Notes: generated by a model not told the origin, from the sequence alone. 39,853 bases of DNA from Kiritimatiellia bacterium (GCA_900767325.1 CAAFYT010000078.1:1-39853); one strand, 5' to 3'. Positions 15,712-24,826 are shown, counted from the stretch's first letter. Made by a program: numbers and translations.

Positions 15712-16815
15712 ATGAAAAAGCCATCATTCTCTGTGTCCGGTTTCGGCAAGACGAAATACGGGGAAAAAGCGAAGAAGTTTATCTTGAACGGCGCAGGCGG
15801 CGTCGTGATGGAAGTCTCCGATTACGGTGGAAAGATCATTCGTCTGTTCACGCCGGACAAGACGGGCAAGCTGAAGGATGTTGTCGTCGGCTTCGACGAT
15901 CCCTCGGGTTGGGACAACGGCGACCCCTATTGGGGGTGCATCATCGGCCGCTATGGGAATCGCATTGCCAAGGGCGTGTTCAGTATGGAGGGGCGCAGGT
16001 TCAAGCTACCCGCGCTAAACAACGCGCCCGGAGGGATCGGGTGCAATCTGCACGGCGGCGATCGGGGGTGGAATGCCTATGTGTGGAAGGCGAAGCCCTT
16101 TGTTCGTGGAACGGATGTGGGCATCGTCTTCACGCGCACATCGGAAGATGGCGAGGAGGGCTTTCCGGGGAAGGTCGAGGTCGCGGTGACGTACACGCTG
16201 ACGGCGAAGAACGTCTGGAGAGTCGATTACGAGGCGGTTCCGGACAAGACGACGCCGATCAACATGACGCAGCACGTCTACTTCAACTTCAAGGGCGAGG
16301 CCGGCGGCACGATCGAGGACCATGTGATGAAGATCGCCGCGAAGGGCTACCTGCCGACCGATGCGGGGCAGATTCCAACGGGGAAGGTCAAGGATGTCTC
16401 CGGTACGCCGTTCGACTTCCGCAAAGGGATGCGCATCGGCGAGCGGATCAACGCCGCCGATCGGGATCTTGAGATCGGCAAGGGGTATGATCACTGCTGG
16501 GTGCTGGACAAGGGCGAGATGGCGACGCGCAAGAAGTCGCGGCGGCTGATCTACGCCGGCGAGGTGGGCTGTCCGCTGAACGGGCGCAAGGTCGAGGTCT
16601 GGACGACCGAGCCGTGCCTACAGGTGTATACGGCCAATTGGGCCTCGTATGATCAGACGGCGAAGGGCGGGGAGCATCTTTCGTTCCGGTGCGGCGTCGC
16701 GCTGGAGACGCAGCACGCGCCCGATTCCCCGAACAAGCCGAAATGGCCGACGGTGTTCTATAAGGCGGGGGAGAAATACGTCTCGACCACCGAGTTCAGG
16801 TTCGGCGTCAAATGA
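15712..16815 (+). CDS. galM: galactose mutarotase (aldose 1-epimerase)
   Basis: GalM interconverts beta- and alpha-galactose so that galactokinase can use it. The 367-residue protein has the family features G-R-Y-G-N-R-I, the N-L-H-G-G histidine motif, NMTQHVYFN with the catalytic His, a D-H-C-W-V-L strand and A-L-E-T-Q-H-A-P-D-S-P-N with the catalytic Glu. No signal peptide is visible, so it is probably cytoplasmic. ATG 15712 is set by the promoter just upstream; the longer frame from 15508 overlaps the amidase. It is followed by a permease and galK. Confidence 0.92.
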   Translation: MKKPSFSVSGFGKTKYGEKAKKFILNGAGGVVMEVSDYGGKIIRLFTPDKTGKLKDVVVGFDDPSGWDNGDPYWGCIIGRYGNRIAKGVFSMEGRRFKLPALNNAPGGIGCNLHGGDRGWNAYVWKAKPFVRGTDVGIVFTRTSEDGEEGFPGKVEVAVTYTLTAKNVWRVDYEAVPDKTTPINMTQHVYFNFKGEAGGTIEDHVMKIAAKGYLPTDAGQIPTGKVKDVSGTPFDFRKGMRIGERINAADRDLEIGKGYDHCWVLDKGEMATRKKSRRLIYAGEVGCPLNGRKVEVWTTEPCLQVYTANWASYDQTAKGGEHLSFRCGVALETQHAPDSPNKPKWPTVFYKAGEKYVSTTEFRFGVK

Positions 16816-16820
16816 CCGAG

Positions 16821-16854
16821 CGCGGTTGACTCGCGGTTGGTTTTGCGGTATACT
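16821..16854 (+). promoter_or_regulatory. promoter of the MFS-galK operon with tandem CGCGGTTG repeat
   Basis: A near-consensus promoter: TTGACT (16826-16831), 17-base spacer, TATACT (16849-16854). The octamer CGCGGTTG occurs twice (16821-16828 and 16832-16839), 11 bases apart and covering the -35. This is one helical turn, so the pair could be an operator for a galactose-responsive regulator. Unlike several other promoters here, it is followed by a leader with a Shine-Dalgarno site (AGAGGAG). Confidence 0.6.
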
Positions 16855-16884
16855 ACAAGAAAAGTCGAAAAGAGGAGTGCCAAG

Positions 16885-18183
16885 ATGGGAGAAAATCAGA
16901 ACAAGGGCGGCAAGTTCATAGCCATCGCCACGATGTTCGCGTTGTATGCGATGTGCGGGTTTGTCACGTATCTTGCCGCTCCAGCCGGGCGCATTTGGGA
17001 GGGTACGCCTGGCATCGCAGGTTCGACGACTCTCGGGATGATGGGCAATATGATGAACTTCGCGGCGTATCTCTTCATGGGCTACCCGCTGGGGATGATT
17101 CTCCAGAAGTTCGGCTACAAGACGACGGCGCTGCTGGCGACGGGGTCGGGGGCGCTCGGCATTCTCGTGCAGCTCGCTTCGGGCTACGTTGATCTCGGTG
17201 CGATTGGCGGGGTGCCGGGGGCGTGGATCGTCTATCTGCTCGGCGCGTTCATCTCGGGTGCGTCGAACTGCCTGCTGAACGGCGTGATCTGCCCCATGCT
17301 CAACACCATCGTCGGCGGCGGCAACAGGGGCAACCAGCTCAACCTTGCGGGCGGTGCGTTCCAGGGCGTGTTCCAAGCGGCTGCACCGGTTCTGCTTGGC
17401 TCGGTCGTCGGCGAGGTCACGGCGAACACGAAGTTCAGCGAGGTGACGGGGGTGCTTCTGGCGGCGGCCGCCGTGTTCATCGTCGCGACGATCATCATCT
17501 CGCGCCTTCCGATCGCCAACCCCGCGACACGTCCGTCCAATACGGTCTACGAGCGTAGCGCGCTCGCGTTCCGCCATTGTCTCATGGGCGTGATCGGCAT
17601 CTTTCTCTACATGGGCGTCGAGGCGGGTATTCCAGCCGCGCTTCTGCAGGTCAAGAGCATGCTGACCTGCTCGGGCGATATGGCGGCGCAGGTCGCGGGC
17701 GTTTTGACGGGCGCGGTGTTCATTACGATGCTCTGCGGGCGTTCGATCGGCGCGGCCGTGGGCGGCAAGGTCTCGCCGCGCGCCATGTTGCTTGGCACTG
17801 CGGGCTTCGGCGTTCTTCTGGCGATTGCGGGTGTCGCGCTTATCCACAATGGCGTGACGATGCCGATCTCGATCAAGGGCGAAAGCGTGGCGATACCCGT
17901 CGGCGCGTTTTGCTTCGTCGCCATCGGGTTCTGCACCTCGGTGATGTGGAGCGTGATCTTCAATCTCTCGGTCGAGGGCGTGGGCAAGTACACGGAGCAG
18001 GCGTCGGGTCTCTTCATGATGATGGTCGTCGGCGGCGGCATCTTGCCGCTGATCCAGAGCTACATCTGCGACCACGTGAACTTCTCGGTCAGCTTCATCG
18101 TGCCGATCTGCTGTCTGGTCTATCTCTTCGTCTATGCGGCCTTCTTCACGAAGAACGTCAACACCGACATCAAAATCGACTGA
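16885..18183 (+). CDS. MFS sugar permease, probably galactose (FHS/GluP-like)
   Basis: A 432-residue major facilitator with about twelve hydrophobic segments. An N-terminal G-x-x-x-x-x-x-G-K-F start and a middle P-M-L-N-T segment recall the FucP/GluP type of sugar:proton symporter. Its place between galM and galK makes galactose the likely substrate. ATG 16885 behind AGAGGAG is chosen over the frame's first codon at 16837, which lies within the promoter. galK follows 30 bases downstream. It could carry other hexoses; family membership is surer than substrate. Confidence 0.8.
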   Translation: MGENQNKGGKFIAIATMFALYAMCGFVTYLAAPAGRIWEGTPGIAGSTTLGMMGNMMNFAAYLFMGYPLGMILQKFGYKTTALLATGSGALGILVQLASGYVDLGAIGGVPGAWIVYLLGAFISGASNCLLNGVICPMLNTIVGGGNRGNQLNLAGGAFQGVFQAAAPVLLGSVVGEVTANTKFSEVTGVLLAAAAVFIVATIIISRLPIANPATRPSNTVYERSALAFRHCLMGVIGIFLYMGVEAGIPAALLQVKSMLTCSGDMAAQVAGVLTGAVFITMLCGRSIGAAVGGKVSPRAMLLGTAGFGVLLAIAGVALIHNGVTMPISIKGESVAIPVGAFCFVAIGFCTSVMWSVIFNLSVEGVGKYTEQASGLFMMMVVGGGILPLIQSYICDHVNFSVSFIVPICCLVYLFVYAAFFTKNVNTDIKID

Positions 18184-18213
18184 TCCCACCCAACACGCAA
18201 GGAGAGCACACTT

Positions 18214-19389
18214 ATGCAGAATCAGGAAGTCTACAACGAGCTTGTTTCGAAGTTCGAGAAACTCTACGGTTCGAAGCCGAAGATCGTTTCGTATGCACCC
18301 GGGCGGATCGAGGTGCTGGGCAACCACACCGACTACAACGAGGGCTATGTCTTCTCTGCGGCGATCGACAAGGGAACGTTCTTCGCGGTGAGTCCGACGG
18401 ACGATGATTCGTGCGAGCTGACGGCCGGTGACTTTATGGAGACCGTGAAGTTCTCGATTCGCGATGTCAAACCCGCGAAGGAGATGACTTGGCAGAATTA
18501 CGTGACGGGTTCGTTCAATTGGCTCTTCGACGGTTCTCCTTCGGTCGCCGGGCATGGCTGGAAGGCGATGTTTCTCGGCAACATTCCGCTTGGTGCGGGG
18601 CTTTCGTCCTCTGCCGCGCTCGAGATGTGCACGATTCTCGCGCTGATGAAGCTCTATGGCATTGAGAAGGGCAAGACCGAGGTTGCCAAGATCGGCCAAA
18701 AGGCCGAGCACACCTTCGCCGGTTGCCCGTGCGGGCTTCTCGACCAGGCCTCCTCGCTTTACGGAAAGGAAGGTTCTCTCGTCAAGAGCGATTTTCGCTA
18801 CTGCAAGTTCGAAACCGTCGACATGGGGCCGACCGTGGCATTCATGATGGTGAAATCCAACGCCAAGCATGCGTTGGTCGATGGCGCCTACGCGAGTCGT
18901 CGCCAGGCCTGCGAGGACGCGGCGAAGTACTTCGCCGGCGTGCTTAAGAAGGGGGGCGTGACGCATTTGCGCGATGTGACGATGGCGGAGTGGGTGCTGT
19001 ACCGCGGCGGGCTTTCGGAGACGACGGCCAAGCGCGCAGTTCACCCGATCGGCGAAGATGAGCGAGTATTGCAGGGCGCGGAGCTCCTGGCCAAGGGCGA
19101 TCTCAAGGGCTTTGGCGCGCTGATGTACGATTCGCACGAATCGAGCCGCAACTGGTTTGAGAATTCCTGCGAGGAGCTGGATGTAATCGTGGATGCGGCC
19201 AAGGCGATTCCCGAGGTCTACGGCGCGAGGCTTTCCGGCGGTGGCTTTGGCGGAAGTTGCTGCTTGCTCGTTGATCCAACTGCGGCCGGGAAGATCTCGG
19301 CACAGATCATCAAGGAATACAAGGCAAAATTCGGCGACGAGCCGGTTTGTAGCCTCATCAAGCCCTCGCAAGGCGCCTACCTCGTTTGA
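18214..19389 (+). CDS. galK: galactokinase
   Basis: GalK phosphorylates alpha-galactose at C1 (Leloir pathway). The 391-residue protein has the three GHMP-kinase motifs: PGRIEVLGNHTDYNEG near residue 29, GLSSSAALE in the ATP loop, and S-G-G-G-F-G-G-S near the C-terminus. The catalytic Asp lies in G-C-P-C-G-L-L-D-Q. The GNHTDY form (rather than GEHTDY) is a known variant. AAGGAGAG at 18199-18206 precedes ATG 18214. galT and galE are absent from the window, so the pathway must be completed elsewhere. Confidence 0.95.
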   Translation: MQNQEVYNELVSKFEKLYGSKPKIVSYAPGRIEVLGNHTDYNEGYVFSAAIDKGTFFAVSPTDDDSCELTAGDFMETVKFSIRDVKPAKEMTWQNYVTGSFNWLFDGSPSVAGHGWKAMFLGNIPLGAGLSSSAALEMCTILALMKLYGIEKGKTEVAKIGQKAEHTFAGCPCGLLDQASSLYGKEGSLVKSDFRYCKFETVDMGPTVAFMMVKSNAKHALVDGAYASRRQACEDAAKYFAGVLKKGGVTHLRDVTMAEWVLYRGGLSETTAKRAVHPIGEDERVLQGAELLAKGDLKGFGALMYDSHESSRNWFENSCEELDVIVDAAKAIPEVYGARLSGGGFGGSCCLLVDPTAAGKISAQIIKEYKAKFGDEPVCSLIKPSQGAYLV

Positions 19390-19409
19390 ATCAGGGGGAA
19401 GAAACAAGT

Positions 19410-20447
19410 ATGAACAGACTCTCGTTTGTGTTGGTGGCTTCGCTTTTGGCCGCGGTCTCCATCGCCCAGGAGGAAGTCAAGAAGCCGCAAAAGGCCGCGT
19501 TCACGACCCTGCCGCTCTGTCGCCTCGTCGAAGGGATTGCCGAGGTTCAGAAGCCAGGTGGAGCCGGATGGATGGCGATTGAGGAAGGTAAGTTCTATCC
19601 GCTCGGAAGTTGGTTCCGCACGCGCGAGGGCGGTCGGCTGTCGATTGCGTTTGGTCGCGCCTGCACGGCGACGATTTCGGGCGATTCCTCGTTTGGAACG
19701 CGTTCGCAGGCTCTCGGCGGCGCCTCGCGTACGGTTGTGCTCGGTTCGGGTGTGATTGACTTCGGTCTTGAGGACAATCTCGCGGAGGGGTCGTTTTTCG
19801 TGACGGCTCCTGGGTTCACGATCAAGAATCCGGCAGGTGATTTCTCAGTCGTTTACGAGGACTCTGGCGACATCGACAAGGCGACGGTGAAGTGCATCAC
19901 CGGGTCTCTCGGCATCGAGGGGCGTCATTTCGACATTCCTGTCATGCGCGCCGCGAATGAGATCGTGATTCGCACGAGCCACGACCACCTGTGCACCTTC
20001 CTGTACGGAAAGGGCGGAGATTACGTGGTCAAGCTCGATCAGGGCATGCGCATCGAGGAGGATCTCAATACCGATGGTGTGCTCACGCGGACTGAGGTGA
20101 AATCCAGCCTTGATTGGCATTTGTCGCCTGCGACGCGCGTCGTGATCAATCGGTCGGTTCCGGCGATCGGCGAGAGGATGAGCGTCCATACGATGGCGTT
20201 CAACGCCGCGGGAGACCGCAAGAGTGAGTGCAGTTTCTGCGAAGGGCGGGCCGAAGTGAATTCCGGCGAGCTTGTGGCGAAGGCGAAGATTGCGACCGAT
20301 GAACTGACGCAGGACGCAGCCGAGGCGACGGAGACGGTTGCCGCGACCGATGTCGAGGATGTGGCGGCTGAGGACGAGCCAGAGGCCGAGAACGATAACG
20401 AAAGCACCGAAGACGAAACGGATTCGGATTCAGAGGAAGAAGAGTAA
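19410..20447 (+). CDS. exported FecR-like domain protein with acidic tail
   Basis: A 345-residue protein with a signal peptide (MNRLSFVLVASLLAAVSIAQ). A beta-rich middle part (about 40-180) resembles a FecR domain: a G-x-x-W-M-A-I-E-E-G strand, L-G-S-W-F-R-T-R-E-G-G-R-L and F-F-V-T-A-P-G-F. The last 45 residues are almost entirely Glu, Asp, Ser and Thr. It starts at ATG 19410 behind AGGGGGAAG, 20 bases after galK, and precedes a PpiD-like foldase by 5 bases. The tail could bind metal or basic proteins. The FecR likeness is moderate and the function unknown. Confidence 0.6.
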   Translation: MNRLSFVLVASLLAAVSIAQEEVKKPQKAAFTTLPLCRLVEGIAEVQKPGGAGWMAIEEGKFYPLGSWFRTREGGRLSIAFGRACTATISGDSSFGTRSQALGGASRTVVLGSGVIDFGLEDNLAEGSFFVTAPGFTIKNPAGDFSVVYEDSGDIDKATVKCITGSLGIEGRHFDIPVMRAANEIVIRTSHDHLCTFLYGKGGDYVVKLDQGMRIEEDLNTDGVLTRTEVKSSLDWHLSPATRVVINRSVPAIGERMSVHTMAFNAAGDRKSECSFCEGRAEVNSGELVAKAKIATDELTQDAAEATETVAATDVEDVAAEDEPEAENDNESTEDETDSDSEEEE

Positions 20448-20452
20448 ACAAA

Positions 20453-22111
20453 ATGGTCATTCATAAATTCAACAAGCTCATTCGTAACAAGTGGTTGTGG
20501 GGCGCGTTTGCGATTGCGATTTCGCTGTTTTTCGCGTTTGATTTCCTGATTGCCGACATTCGGAACGATTCCGCATCCGACGAATCGTCGCAGGGCGACG
20601 CTGGAACGCTTGCGGGTGAGGTCGTCGACGCGAGTGCGTTCAAGGCCATTGTGGAGGATGTTCGCGGCTTCGGTCGCCAGCAGGATTGGTCTCGCGATGC
20701 GGGCGAGGTGAATCGGGAGGCCTGGGAGCGCTATGCTGCGCTCAAGGTCGCGGAAAAGGATGGTCTCGAGGTCTCGGACGGTGAGCTGCGGAATGCGATT
20801 CGCAATATGCCGGCGTTCCAAGAGAACGGCGCGTTCAGCTTTAATCGTTATCAGATGGTGCTCGGGCTGAACGGGCTTACTGATGCGCGGTTCGAGGAGA
20901 TGCAGAAGCGTGTCATGACCTTAGGTCGCATGAACGAGATCATGCTGTCCGGTGCATGCTGGGCTTCCCCGATCGAGCTTGACCAGCGGCTTGCGGATGC
21001 GACGGATGTGCTGAATGTCAGAGTGGCGAAGTTCTCGCAGGAGAAGACCGAGGCCGATGCGGTGAAGGTTGACGAGGCGGCGATTCGCAGATGGTACGAT
21101 GCGAACACCAATTCGATTGCGCTTCCCGAACGCATGAAGATTCGCTACGTCAAGTTCGATGCGACGGATCCCAAGGTTCTGGCGCGCATGTCGGTCTCCG
21201 AGGACGAGATGCGTGATCGCTACGACGCGACCATCGAGAAGTACACCTCGATGGATACGAACGGCGTGGAGACGGTGAAGAAATTCGAGGAGGTAAAGGA
21301 TGGAATCGAGAAGGATCTGCGTCGAATCGCGGCTGTGACGTTCTTCGAGACGAATGTCAACTACCGTGTCTACGCCGTTTCTTCCACCGCCGGGGCTTCG
21401 CGTCTCGACGAGATCGCCAAGGAAGACGGTCTCAAGGTCTCGGTGAGCGATTGGTTTTCGACGGAGAGCGCCTATGTGGAGGGTTTCATGAAGCACAATT
21501 CGCAAATCCTCCCCGGCGCGCAGGACTTCACCTCGGCGATCGCGCAGCTCGATCCGACGAGCGAGGATCTTCGCTATGCAGTGGTGTCGTCCGATCGTGC
21601 GGTTTGGCTCGTCGAGAAGTCGGAGACGAGCGCGCCGCACATCCCGACCTTTGACGAGGCCAAGGCTCTGATCCAACCGCGTGTACTGCGTGATGCGAAG
21701 GCCGAGGCGTTCAAGGCGAAGGTCGAGGCGATTGCTGCGAAAGGGGCGAGCGTGGTTCTCGCCGGAAAGGATGTCTCGACGAACATTGTGTTCTCCGTGT
21801 CCGATCTGCGTCAGGGGCTTGTCAGCTTCGACAATGCCTATCAGGTTGCTCGTGCGGCTACGAAGCTGTCCAAGGGAGAGGTTTCGGAGTTCACATTGCT
21901 TTCCCCTGGCCGGGCATTGCTCGTGGTATGCGAGGATCGCACGCCCGGCGATGCGGCCAAGGCGATGATCTTGCGCTCGCAAACGGCGGACGAGTTGACG
22001 ATGATGCAGATGTACAAACTTCCCGATGAGTGGCGCAAGTGGAATCTCGAGCGCATGGGCTACGCAACGGGCGAGATATCCTCGACGGAACGTGTCGAGA
22101 CGGAAGAGTGA
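20453..22111 (+). CDS. PpiD/SurA-like periplasmic folding factor
   Basis: A 552-residue protein with one N-terminal membrane anchor (about residues 14-34, W-L-W-G-A-F-A-I-A-I-S-L-F-F-A-F) and a large periplasmic part. It has a SurA_N-like helical domain (residues 60-190) and the usual PpiD order of a chaperone domain wrapping a rotamase-like central region. The parvulin core is hard to see: E-F/T-L-L-S-P-G-R-A and P-T-F-D-E-A-K fit the end of PpiD. It probably helps exported proteins fold near the Sec translocon. It may lack isomerase activity. Confidence 0.72.
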   Translation: MVIHKFNKLIRNKWLWGAFAIAISLFFAFDFLIADIRNDSASDESSQGDAGTLAGEVVDASAFKAIVEDVRGFGRQQDWSRDAGEVNREAWERYAALKVAEKDGLEVSDGELRNAIRNMPAFQENGAFSFNRYQMVLGLNGLTDARFEEMQKRVMTLGRMNEIMLSGACWASPIELDQRLADATDVLNVRVAKFSQEKTEADAVKVDEAAIRRWYDANTNSIALPERMKIRYVKFDATDPKVLARMSVSEDEMRDRYDATIEKYTSMDTNGVETVKKFEEVKDGIEKDLRRIAAVTFFETNVNYRVYAVSSTAGASRLDEIAKEDGLKVSVSDWFSTESAYVEGFMKHNSQILPGAQDFTSAIAQLDPTSEDLRYAVVSSDRAVWLVEKSETSAPHIPTFDEAKALIQPRVLRDAKAEAFKAKVEAIAAKGASVVLAGKDVSTNIVFSVSDLRQGLVSFDNAYQVARAATKLSKGEVSEFTLLSPGRALLVVCEDRTPGDAAKAMILRSQTADELTMMQMYKLPDEWRKWNLERMGYATGEISSTERVETEE

Positions 22112-22112
22112 G

Positions 22113-22541
22113 ATGATCCTTCGCTTCAAGCGCATCCATCCGGATGCAATCCTGCCCGCGTATGCCCACCCCAGCGACGCGGGTATGGATGTTCGAAGCA
22201 TCGAGGATCTGGTCATCGCGCCGGGAAAAAGGGCGTTGGTTCACACGGGGTTGGTCATGCAACTTCCTCCTCGGTACGAGGCGCAGGTGCGTCCGCGTTC
22301 GGGGTTGGCGCTAAAGCAAGGCGTGACCGTTCTCAATGCGCCTGGAACGATTGATTCGGGTTATCGTGGCGAAATCGGGGTGATTCTGATCAATCTCGGC
22401 GAGACTGCGTTCAAGGTGGTGAAGGGCGATAAGATCGCGCAGATTGTGATCGCTCCGGTCACGCAAGCGCAGATTGAGGAGTGCGACGTCGTGGATGCGA
22501 CGGATCGCGGAGAGGGTGGCTTTGGCTCTACGGGTTCATAA
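22113..22541 (+). CDS. dut: dUTP diphosphatase
   Basis: A 142-residue trimeric dUTPase that converts dUTP to dUMP. All five motifs are present: D-A-G-M-D-V (I), RPRSGLA (II), G-T-I-D-S-G-Y-R-G-E-I (III), G-D-K-I-A-Q-I-V-I-A-P (IV) and R-G-E-G-G-F-G-S-T-G (V). ATG 22113 lies directly after the upstream stop, and the gene overlaps def by 20 bases. The longer frame from 22026 runs inside the ppiD-like gene and is rejected. Confidence 0.96.
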   Translation: MILRFKRIHPDAILPAYAHPSDAGMDVRSIEDLVIAPGKRALVHTGLVMQLPPRYEAQVRPRSGLALKQGVTVLNAPGTIDSGYRGEIGVILINLGETAFKVVKGDKIAQIVIAPVTQAQIEECDVVDATDRGEGGFGSTGS

Positions 22542-23067
22542 GTATGGCGAAGCCGTGCTTCGCGAGAAGGCCAGGCCGGTTGAGGCGGTTGACGATGCGC
22601 TTCGCAGGTTGGCCGATGAAATGATCGAGGTCATGCACTCTGCGCGTGGCGTTGGGCTTGCGGCGGAGCAGATCGGTCGGCGCGAGAGTCTTTGCGTGAT
22701 CGACATTCCCGAAGGATGCGAGGAATCGGATGATGAGCTTTTCAATGCTCCAATCCGCATGCCGTTGAAACTCTTCAATCCGAAAATCGTGGCGCAGGAG
22801 GGAACTCAGCGCGGGAAGGAGGGGTGCCTCAGCTTTCCCGAGGTTGGTGGGACGATTGTGCGAGCGGCGCAGGTGACATGTCGCTATGACGACGAGAATG
22901 GCATCCCGCAGGTCGTGACGGCGAGAGGTTTTTTGGCGCGTGCGATCCAGCATGAAATCGACCATCTTAACGGCATTCTCTATATCGACCATATGTCCGC
23001 GGTCGAGCGATTGTCCTACGCGGCACGTCTCAAGAAACTGGCGAAGGCCAATGGAGGGGTTCGGTAG
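22522..23067 (+). CDS. def: peptide deformylase
   Basis: Def removes the formyl group from new proteins. The 181-residue protein shows GVGLAAEQIG (motif 1), EGCLSFP (motif 2, metal Cys) and Q-H-E-I-D-H-L (motif 3, metal His and catalytic Glu). I place the start at TTG 22522 because it has GGAGAGG ending at 22515 and gives the usual M-A-L-x-V start. GTG 22516 is less likely. The start lies inside motif V of dut, so translation is coupled. An insertion between motifs 1 and 2 makes the loop slightly longer than in E. coli. Confidence 0.93.
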   Translation: MALRVHKYGEAVLREKARPVEAVDDALRRLADEMIEVMHSARGVGLAAEQIGRRESLCVIDIPEGCEESDDELFNAPIRMPLKLFNPKIVAQEGTQRGKEGCLSFPEVGGTIVRAAQVTCRYDDENGIPQVVTARGFLARAIQHEIDHLNGILYIDHMSAVERLSYAARLKKLAKANGGVR

Positions 23068-23071
23068 ACAC

Positions 23072-23100
23072 TTGTGGATTTTGTGGTTTTGGGATATAAT
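23072..23100 (+). promoter_or_regulatory. promoter of pilB, near-leaderless
   Basis: TTGTGG (23072-23077), 17-base spacer and TATAAT (23095-23100). ATG 23112 lies 11 bases beyond the -10, leaving a leader of about 4-5 bases and no ribosome site. Confidence 0.6.
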
Positions 23101-23111
23101 ATGCATCGCAA

Positions 23112-24791
23112 ATGACTAGTAATGACGAGTATGTGTTGCAGCTGTTGATCGAGCGCGGCTATCTCACGCCCGATCAAGTTGCGACGGCCGAGGGGTCGGT
23201 AAAGGCCGAAAACGAGACGACGCTCGATGTGCTTCTTGCTGGCGGGACGATCGGCATGGACGAGGTTCTGGGGACGATCGCGGATCAGTTCGGCATGAAA
23301 TACTGCCACATCGATCCTGAGGCGATTGGCGAAGCCGTGGCCCTTGTGATCTCGGCTGAGGTCGCCAAGAAATACGGAGTCGTTCCGATTGTCGCGAGCG
23401 AGGATTCCGTGACCGTCGCTCTGATGGACCCAATGGGGTATGATGCGATTGATTCCTTGCGCTATGTGCTCAATGGACGCGATGTCGAGGCCGTGATCTG
23501 CCCGATTGCCGAGGCGAAGGCGGCGATGGCGCGGCTCTATCCGTCCGATACGGAGGTTTTGTCGCGTGACGAGGGACTGATCGGCGGGGGTGACGAAGCC
23601 ACGGGCGATGATGCGCCTGTCATCAAGCTGGCAACGCTCATCATCACAAACGCCATCAAGATGAAGGCCTCCGATATTCACATCGAGCCGATGGAGAAGG
23701 AGTTTCGGGTACGCTACCGTATCGATGGGGCTTTGCGCAAGATGGATTCGCCGCCCAAGCGCCTTCAGGGGGCGATCATCTCACGTTTCAAGATCATGTC
23801 GAAGATGAAAATCTCCGAAAAGCGCATTCCGCAGGACGGGCGAATCCAGATCACGGTCGGAGGAAAGGATCTCGATTTGCGCGTGAGCTCGGTGCCGACG
23901 AACCACGGCGAATCGATTGTCATGCGTATTCTCGACAAGTCGAACCTGTCGCTTGGTCTGCCGCAACTGGGCTTCCTTTCGGACGACCAAACGACTTTCG
24001 AGCGTCTCATCAAGCTGCCGGATGGTGTGGTGCTCGTCACGGGGCCGACGGGTTCGGGAAAGACTACGACGCTCTATGCTTGTCTTGGTCAGATCAACAC
24101 CCCGGACAAAAAGCTCATCACGGTTGAGGATCCCGTCGAATACCAGATGAGCGGTATCAACCAGGTTCAGGTGAACAAGGATGTCGGCCTTGACTTCTCG
24201 GCGGCGCTTCGTTCGATTCTTCGTCAAGCGCCGAACATCGTGATGATTGGCGAAATTCGCGATGCCGAGACGGCGGATATTGCGATGGAGGCGGCGTTGA
24301 CGGGCCATTTGGTGTTCTCGACCCTGCATACGAACGATGCGCCGTCAGCCGTGACGCGTCTTCTGGATATCGGCGTGAAGCCGTTTCTTGTTGCCTCGGC
24401 ATTGCGTGCAGCCATGGCCCAGCGACTGGTGCGTGCGATCTGCGAGAAGTGCAAGGAATCGTACAAGCCATCGGAACGCGAGCTGAAGATGCTCGGCGGG
24501 CTTGCACAGGGCGGCAACAACATCAGCATTCCGGATGCGATGTACCATGGCGCGGGGTGTGATGCCTGCGGAAAGACGGGATACAAGGGGCGCAAGGGCA
24601 TTTTCGAGATCTTCAAGGTCGATGACACGATTCAACGATTGATCTTCGATCATGCCCCTGCCACGTTGCTGCGCCAGCGCGCTCGTGAGATGGGCATGAG
24701 AACGCTGCGCGAGGACGGTATGCTCAAGGTGGCGAGCGGCATGACCAGTCTCGCCGAGGTGCTTCGGGTGACGATGGGCGACGCGAGCTGA
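23112..24791 (+). CDS. pilB: type IV pilus/type II secretion assembly ATPase PilB
   Basis: The 559-residue hexameric motor powers pilin polymerisation at the inner membrane. An N-terminal MshEN/GSPII_E-type domain (about 10-155) is followed by the ATPase core. Walker A GPTGSGKT lies at 311-318, then an Asp box (V-E-D-P-V-E-Y), Walker B (I-V-M-I-G-E-I-R-D) and a His box (L-V-F-S-T-L-H-T-N-D). Two CxxC pairs (C444/C447 and C483/C486) form the zinc site typical of PilB/GspE. ATG 23112 is fixed by the promoter. pilT follows 35 bases downstream, which favours pili over type II secretion. Pilin and PilC genes are not in the window. Confidence 0.9.
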   Translation: MTSNDEYVLQLLIERGYLTPDQVATAEGSVKAENETTLDVLLAGGTIGMDEVLGTIADQFGMKYCHIDPEAIGEAVALVISAEVAKKYGVVPIVASEDSVTVALMDPMGYDAIDSLRYVLNGRDVEAVICPIAEAKAAMARLYPSDTEVLSRDEGLIGGGDEATGDDAPVIKLATLIITNAIKMKASDIHIEPMEKEFRVRYRIDGALRKMDSPPKRLQGAIISRFKIMSKMKISEKRIPQDGRIQITVGGKDLDLRVSSVPTNHGESIVMRILDKSNLSLGLPQLGFLSDDQTTFERLIKLPDGVVLVTGPTGSGKTTTLYACLGQINTPDKKLITVEDPVEYQMSGINQVQVNKDVGLDFSAALRSILRQAPNIVMIGEIRDAETADIAMEAALTGHLVFSTLHTNDAPSAVTRLLDIGVKPFLVASALRAAMAQRLVRAICEKCKESYKPSERELKMLGGLAQGGNNISIPDAMYHGAGCDACGKTGYKGRKGIFEIFKVDDTIQRLIFDHAPATLLRQRAREMGMRTLREDGMLKVASGMTSLAEVLRVTMGDAS

Positions 24792-24826
24792 CCGGTTGGT
24801 TCTGAAACGACAAGGAGGGTTCGACG

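Noticed and set aside
16837..16884. Upstream start for the MFS permease
   Set aside because: It lies within the spacer/-10 of a good promoter and has no ribosome site, while ATG 16885 does.
16618..19407. 929-codon minus-strand frame
   Set aside because: It runs opposite galM, the MFS permease and galK, all of which are clear families; its protein is Arg/Ala/Asp-rich with no motifs.
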